From positions 1 through 23,456 of the forward strand of contig JAMCRT010000005.1 of the NCBI GenBank assembly GCA_023380695.1: 23,456 bases of DNA, in the 5' to 3' direction. The translations under genes and the position numbers were made by a program. Origin of the DNA: Patescibacteria group bacterium (GTDB lineage Bacteria; Patescibacteriota; Dojkabacteria; JAKAPS01; JAJZLI01). The notes under the pieces are model-generated. The model saw nothing but the letters and a program-made list of their open reading frames with translations. It was not told the DNA's origin and searched no databases. Position 1 is the first letter of the stretch; each line of letters begins with the position of its first letter. Shown in pieces: positions 22,275 to 23,456 of the stretch.

Positions 22275-22808
22275 ATGAAAGCCTCTACATTAGCAATTGA
22301 ATTACTCTCCAATGTTGGTACACGAGTAGAACATTCTCGCGCTGTGGCACATCAGGCAACATTCATCTTGCCGATCCTGAATGCTCCTTGGAACTCAACC
22401 ATACTTGATGCAGCATGGCTTCACGATATTGGATATAGTCCATCAGTAATCAGTACCGGGTTTCATCATCTCGATGGTGCAAGATGGCTAAAATCCCATG
22501 GTTGGCCGACAGAAGTCTGTCGTCTTGTTGCTTGGCATACTAGAGCTGGGACTGAAGCAAAGTTACGTCACCTTATAACTAAACTTAGTACAGAATTTCC
22601 TCAACCACCAGACATGGTCCAAGCTGCACTTACTTGGGCTGACCTCACATCTTCTCCTACTGGTAACCTTTGTGAAGCTGAAAACCGTATAGCAGAAATA
22701 TTGAAACGATACTCACCAAAGACTGTAGTACATAAAGCAATATCTGTAAACACTCGCAGCCTCCTAATGGATGTAAAGTTAATTAAGACAAAGCTTAACA
22801 CGGTATGA
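22275..22808 (+). CDS. HD-domain phosphohydrolase, base composition unlike neighbours
   Basis: 177 residues of a small HD-domain metal-dependent phosphohydrolase. The metal set reads His20 (VEHSRAVAH), His50-Asp51 (AAWLHDIGY) and Asp123 (TWADLTSSP), with the extra His64/65 (GFHHLDGA) and His88 (VAWHTRAG). Relatives hydrolyse nucleotides or phosphomonoesters; the substrate is not known. G+C is roughly half in places (31 of 60 bases at 22321-22380), far above the surroundings, with codons such as CGC, CTC and CCG rarely used elsewhere here. Recent transfer from a less AT-rich donor is likely. It overlaps the GNAT gene by 4 bp (ATGA). Confidence 0.88.
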   Translation: MKASTLAIELLSNVGTRVEHSRAVAHQATFILPILNAPWNSTILDAAWLHDIGYSPSVISTGFHHLDGARWLKSHGWPTEVCRLVAWHTRAGTEAKLRHLITKLSTEFPQPPDMVQAALTWADLTSSPTGNLCEAENRIAEILKRYSPKTVVHKAISVNTRSLLMDVKLIKTKLNTV

Positions 22809-23386
22809 ATGAATCTATTATAACAACAAAAGATCAAAATAATACTAAGCTACTTATTCAACAGGCTCAAAAAGAAGATGCTCAAATTATTGTAAATATT
22901 TTATCTAGTGCTCTGCAGTATAAAGTATCCCATGGTGATATGGTTTGGGGTACTGAGCCTTATAGCTCTAAGAAATTACTCCACAATATCAAGGAAGGTA
23001 ACACTTATATTGCTAGAATAGGAAATATACCAGTAGGAACATTGACACTACTTCTAGAAGATGAAATGATATGGGGCAAACAACCACCTATTGCTACTTA
23101 TGTACATAAGTTAGCTATCAAAGATGGGTACCATGGTAGAGATTTAGGTAAGAAACTTTTAGATTGGGCTAGCCAACAAGCTACCAATAATGGTAGAAGT
23201 TTACTACGTATAGACTTTCATTATAACAACTATGGGCTGAGATCTTACTATGAAAAATTAGGATTTAAGTTAGTTGAAAAAAATAGAAAAATTCATATAC
23301 CACATAGAACTACAATAGCACTCTATGAAAGATCTACCACTAAAGTTCCACAGTACACTATGAACGATGTTATATCTCATTTATAA
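22805..23386 (+). CDS. GNAT-family N-acetyltransferase
   Basis: 193 residues. The acetyl-CoA-binding motif A is YVHKLAIKDGYHGRDLGKKL, with the pyrophosphate-binding loop GYHGRDLG, followed by motif B, YEKLGFKLV. The N-terminal part (LLIQQAQKEDAQIIVNIL) is the usual GNAT start. GNAT enzymes transfer acetyl groups to amines of proteins, metabolites or antibiotics; the substrate is not visible. Coupled to the HD gene by a 4-bp ATGA overlap. Its base composition is between that of the HD gene and the genome, so the two may have arrived together. Confidence 0.88.
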   Translation: MNESIITTKDQNNTKLLIQQAQKEDAQIIVNILSSALQYKVSHGDMVWGTEPYSSKKLLHNIKEGNTYIARIGNIPVGTLTLLLEDEMIWGKQPPIATYVHKLAIKDGYHGRDLGKKLLDWASQQATNNGRSLLRIDFHYNNYGLRSYYEKLGFKLVEKNRKIHIPHRTTIALYERSTTKVPQYTMNDVISHL

Positions 23387-23456
23387 CATCAAAACCTTTA
23401 AAACTTCCTGTAAGTCCTAATCCAACAATATTACCCACAACCATATTTTTTTCAAC
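23370..23456 (-). CDS. C-terminal end of an unidentified minus-strand gene (partial)
   Basis: A frame enters at the window edge and runs 28 codons to TAA at 23372-23370, ending GLGLTGSFKGFDVINEI. It converges on the GNAT gene, overlapping its end by 17 bp. The composition looks protein-like, but the fragment is too short to identify and could be chance. Confidence 0.35.
   Translation of the reverse strand, partial: VEKNMVVGNIVGLGLTGSFKGFDVINEI

Noticed and set aside
21978..22808. ASCH and HD genes lie in the same frame, separated by one TGA and five further codons, as if a fused protein were cut.
   Set aside because: Both encoded domains are complete, the HD part has its own ATG, and their base compositions differ strongly. 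One-in-three odds of sharing a frame make coincidence the simplest view.
1..23456. A recoded TGA (Gly or Trp), suggested by the TGA in the methyltransferase remnant.
   Set aside because: TGA correctly ends the P-type ATPase, the protein before VirB4, and the genes ending at 17959 and 22808, and long genes contain no in-frame TGA.

Overview
The window is very AT-rich, gene-dense bacterial DNA. The best overall fit is a Candidate Phyla Radiation (Patescibacteria) genome; this is inference. The reasons are a minimal type IV secretion cluster (short pilin, VirB6-like protein, PrgI-like protein, VirB4), a sortase, a 4Fe-4S type uracil-DNA glycosylase, several membrane proteins of unknown family, tRNAs without an encoded CCA end, and almost no Shine-Dalgarno sequences. 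TGA ends several full-length genes (P-type ATPase, the protein upstream of VirB4, the HD protein), so the ordinary bacterial code applies and the Gracilibacteria and mycoplasma codes do not.

Layout. 1-3.2 kb: 5' part of a Fic gene (minus), a long intergenic stretch, an AAA/DUF4143 ATPase with a textbook promoter, and tRNA-Ser(UGA). 3.2-6.2 kb: a 2-Cys peroxiredoxin, an AbiEi/AbiEii toxin-antitoxin pair with a strong operator, a decayed SAM methyltransferase, and tRNA-Ser(GCU). 6.2-11.8 kb: an anchored surface protein, a phospholipase-D family protein, a large cation P-type ATPase, a two-helix membrane protein, tRNA-Arg(GCG) and tRNA-Ser(CGA). 11.9-14.5 kb is an accessory patch starting at the 3' end of tRNA-Ser(CGA): an orphan CopG-type antitoxin, a winged-helix Fic protein between imperfect direct repeats, and an RHH/RelE-type toxin-antitoxin pair. 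14.6-18 kb: uracil-DNA glycosylase, DnaJ, a sortase and two unrecognised genes. 18-21.7 kb: the type IV secretion operon (minus), whose VirB6-like gene is cut by one in-frame TAA. 22-23.4 kb: an ASCH, HD and GNAT gene set, in which the HD gene is clearly richer in G+C than its surroundings.

Two patterns tie the window together. First, many housekeeping genes have a sigma70-like promoter whose -10 hexamer ends only 6-9 nt before the ATG, which predicts leaderless mRNAs; this also corrects several starts. The toxin-antitoxin genes instead have longer leaders, dyad operators or, in one case, a perfect Shine-Dalgarno. Second, mobile or selfish genes gather near the serine tRNAs, with short repeats resembling a tRNA 3' end. 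All family assignments come from reading motifs; no database search was run.
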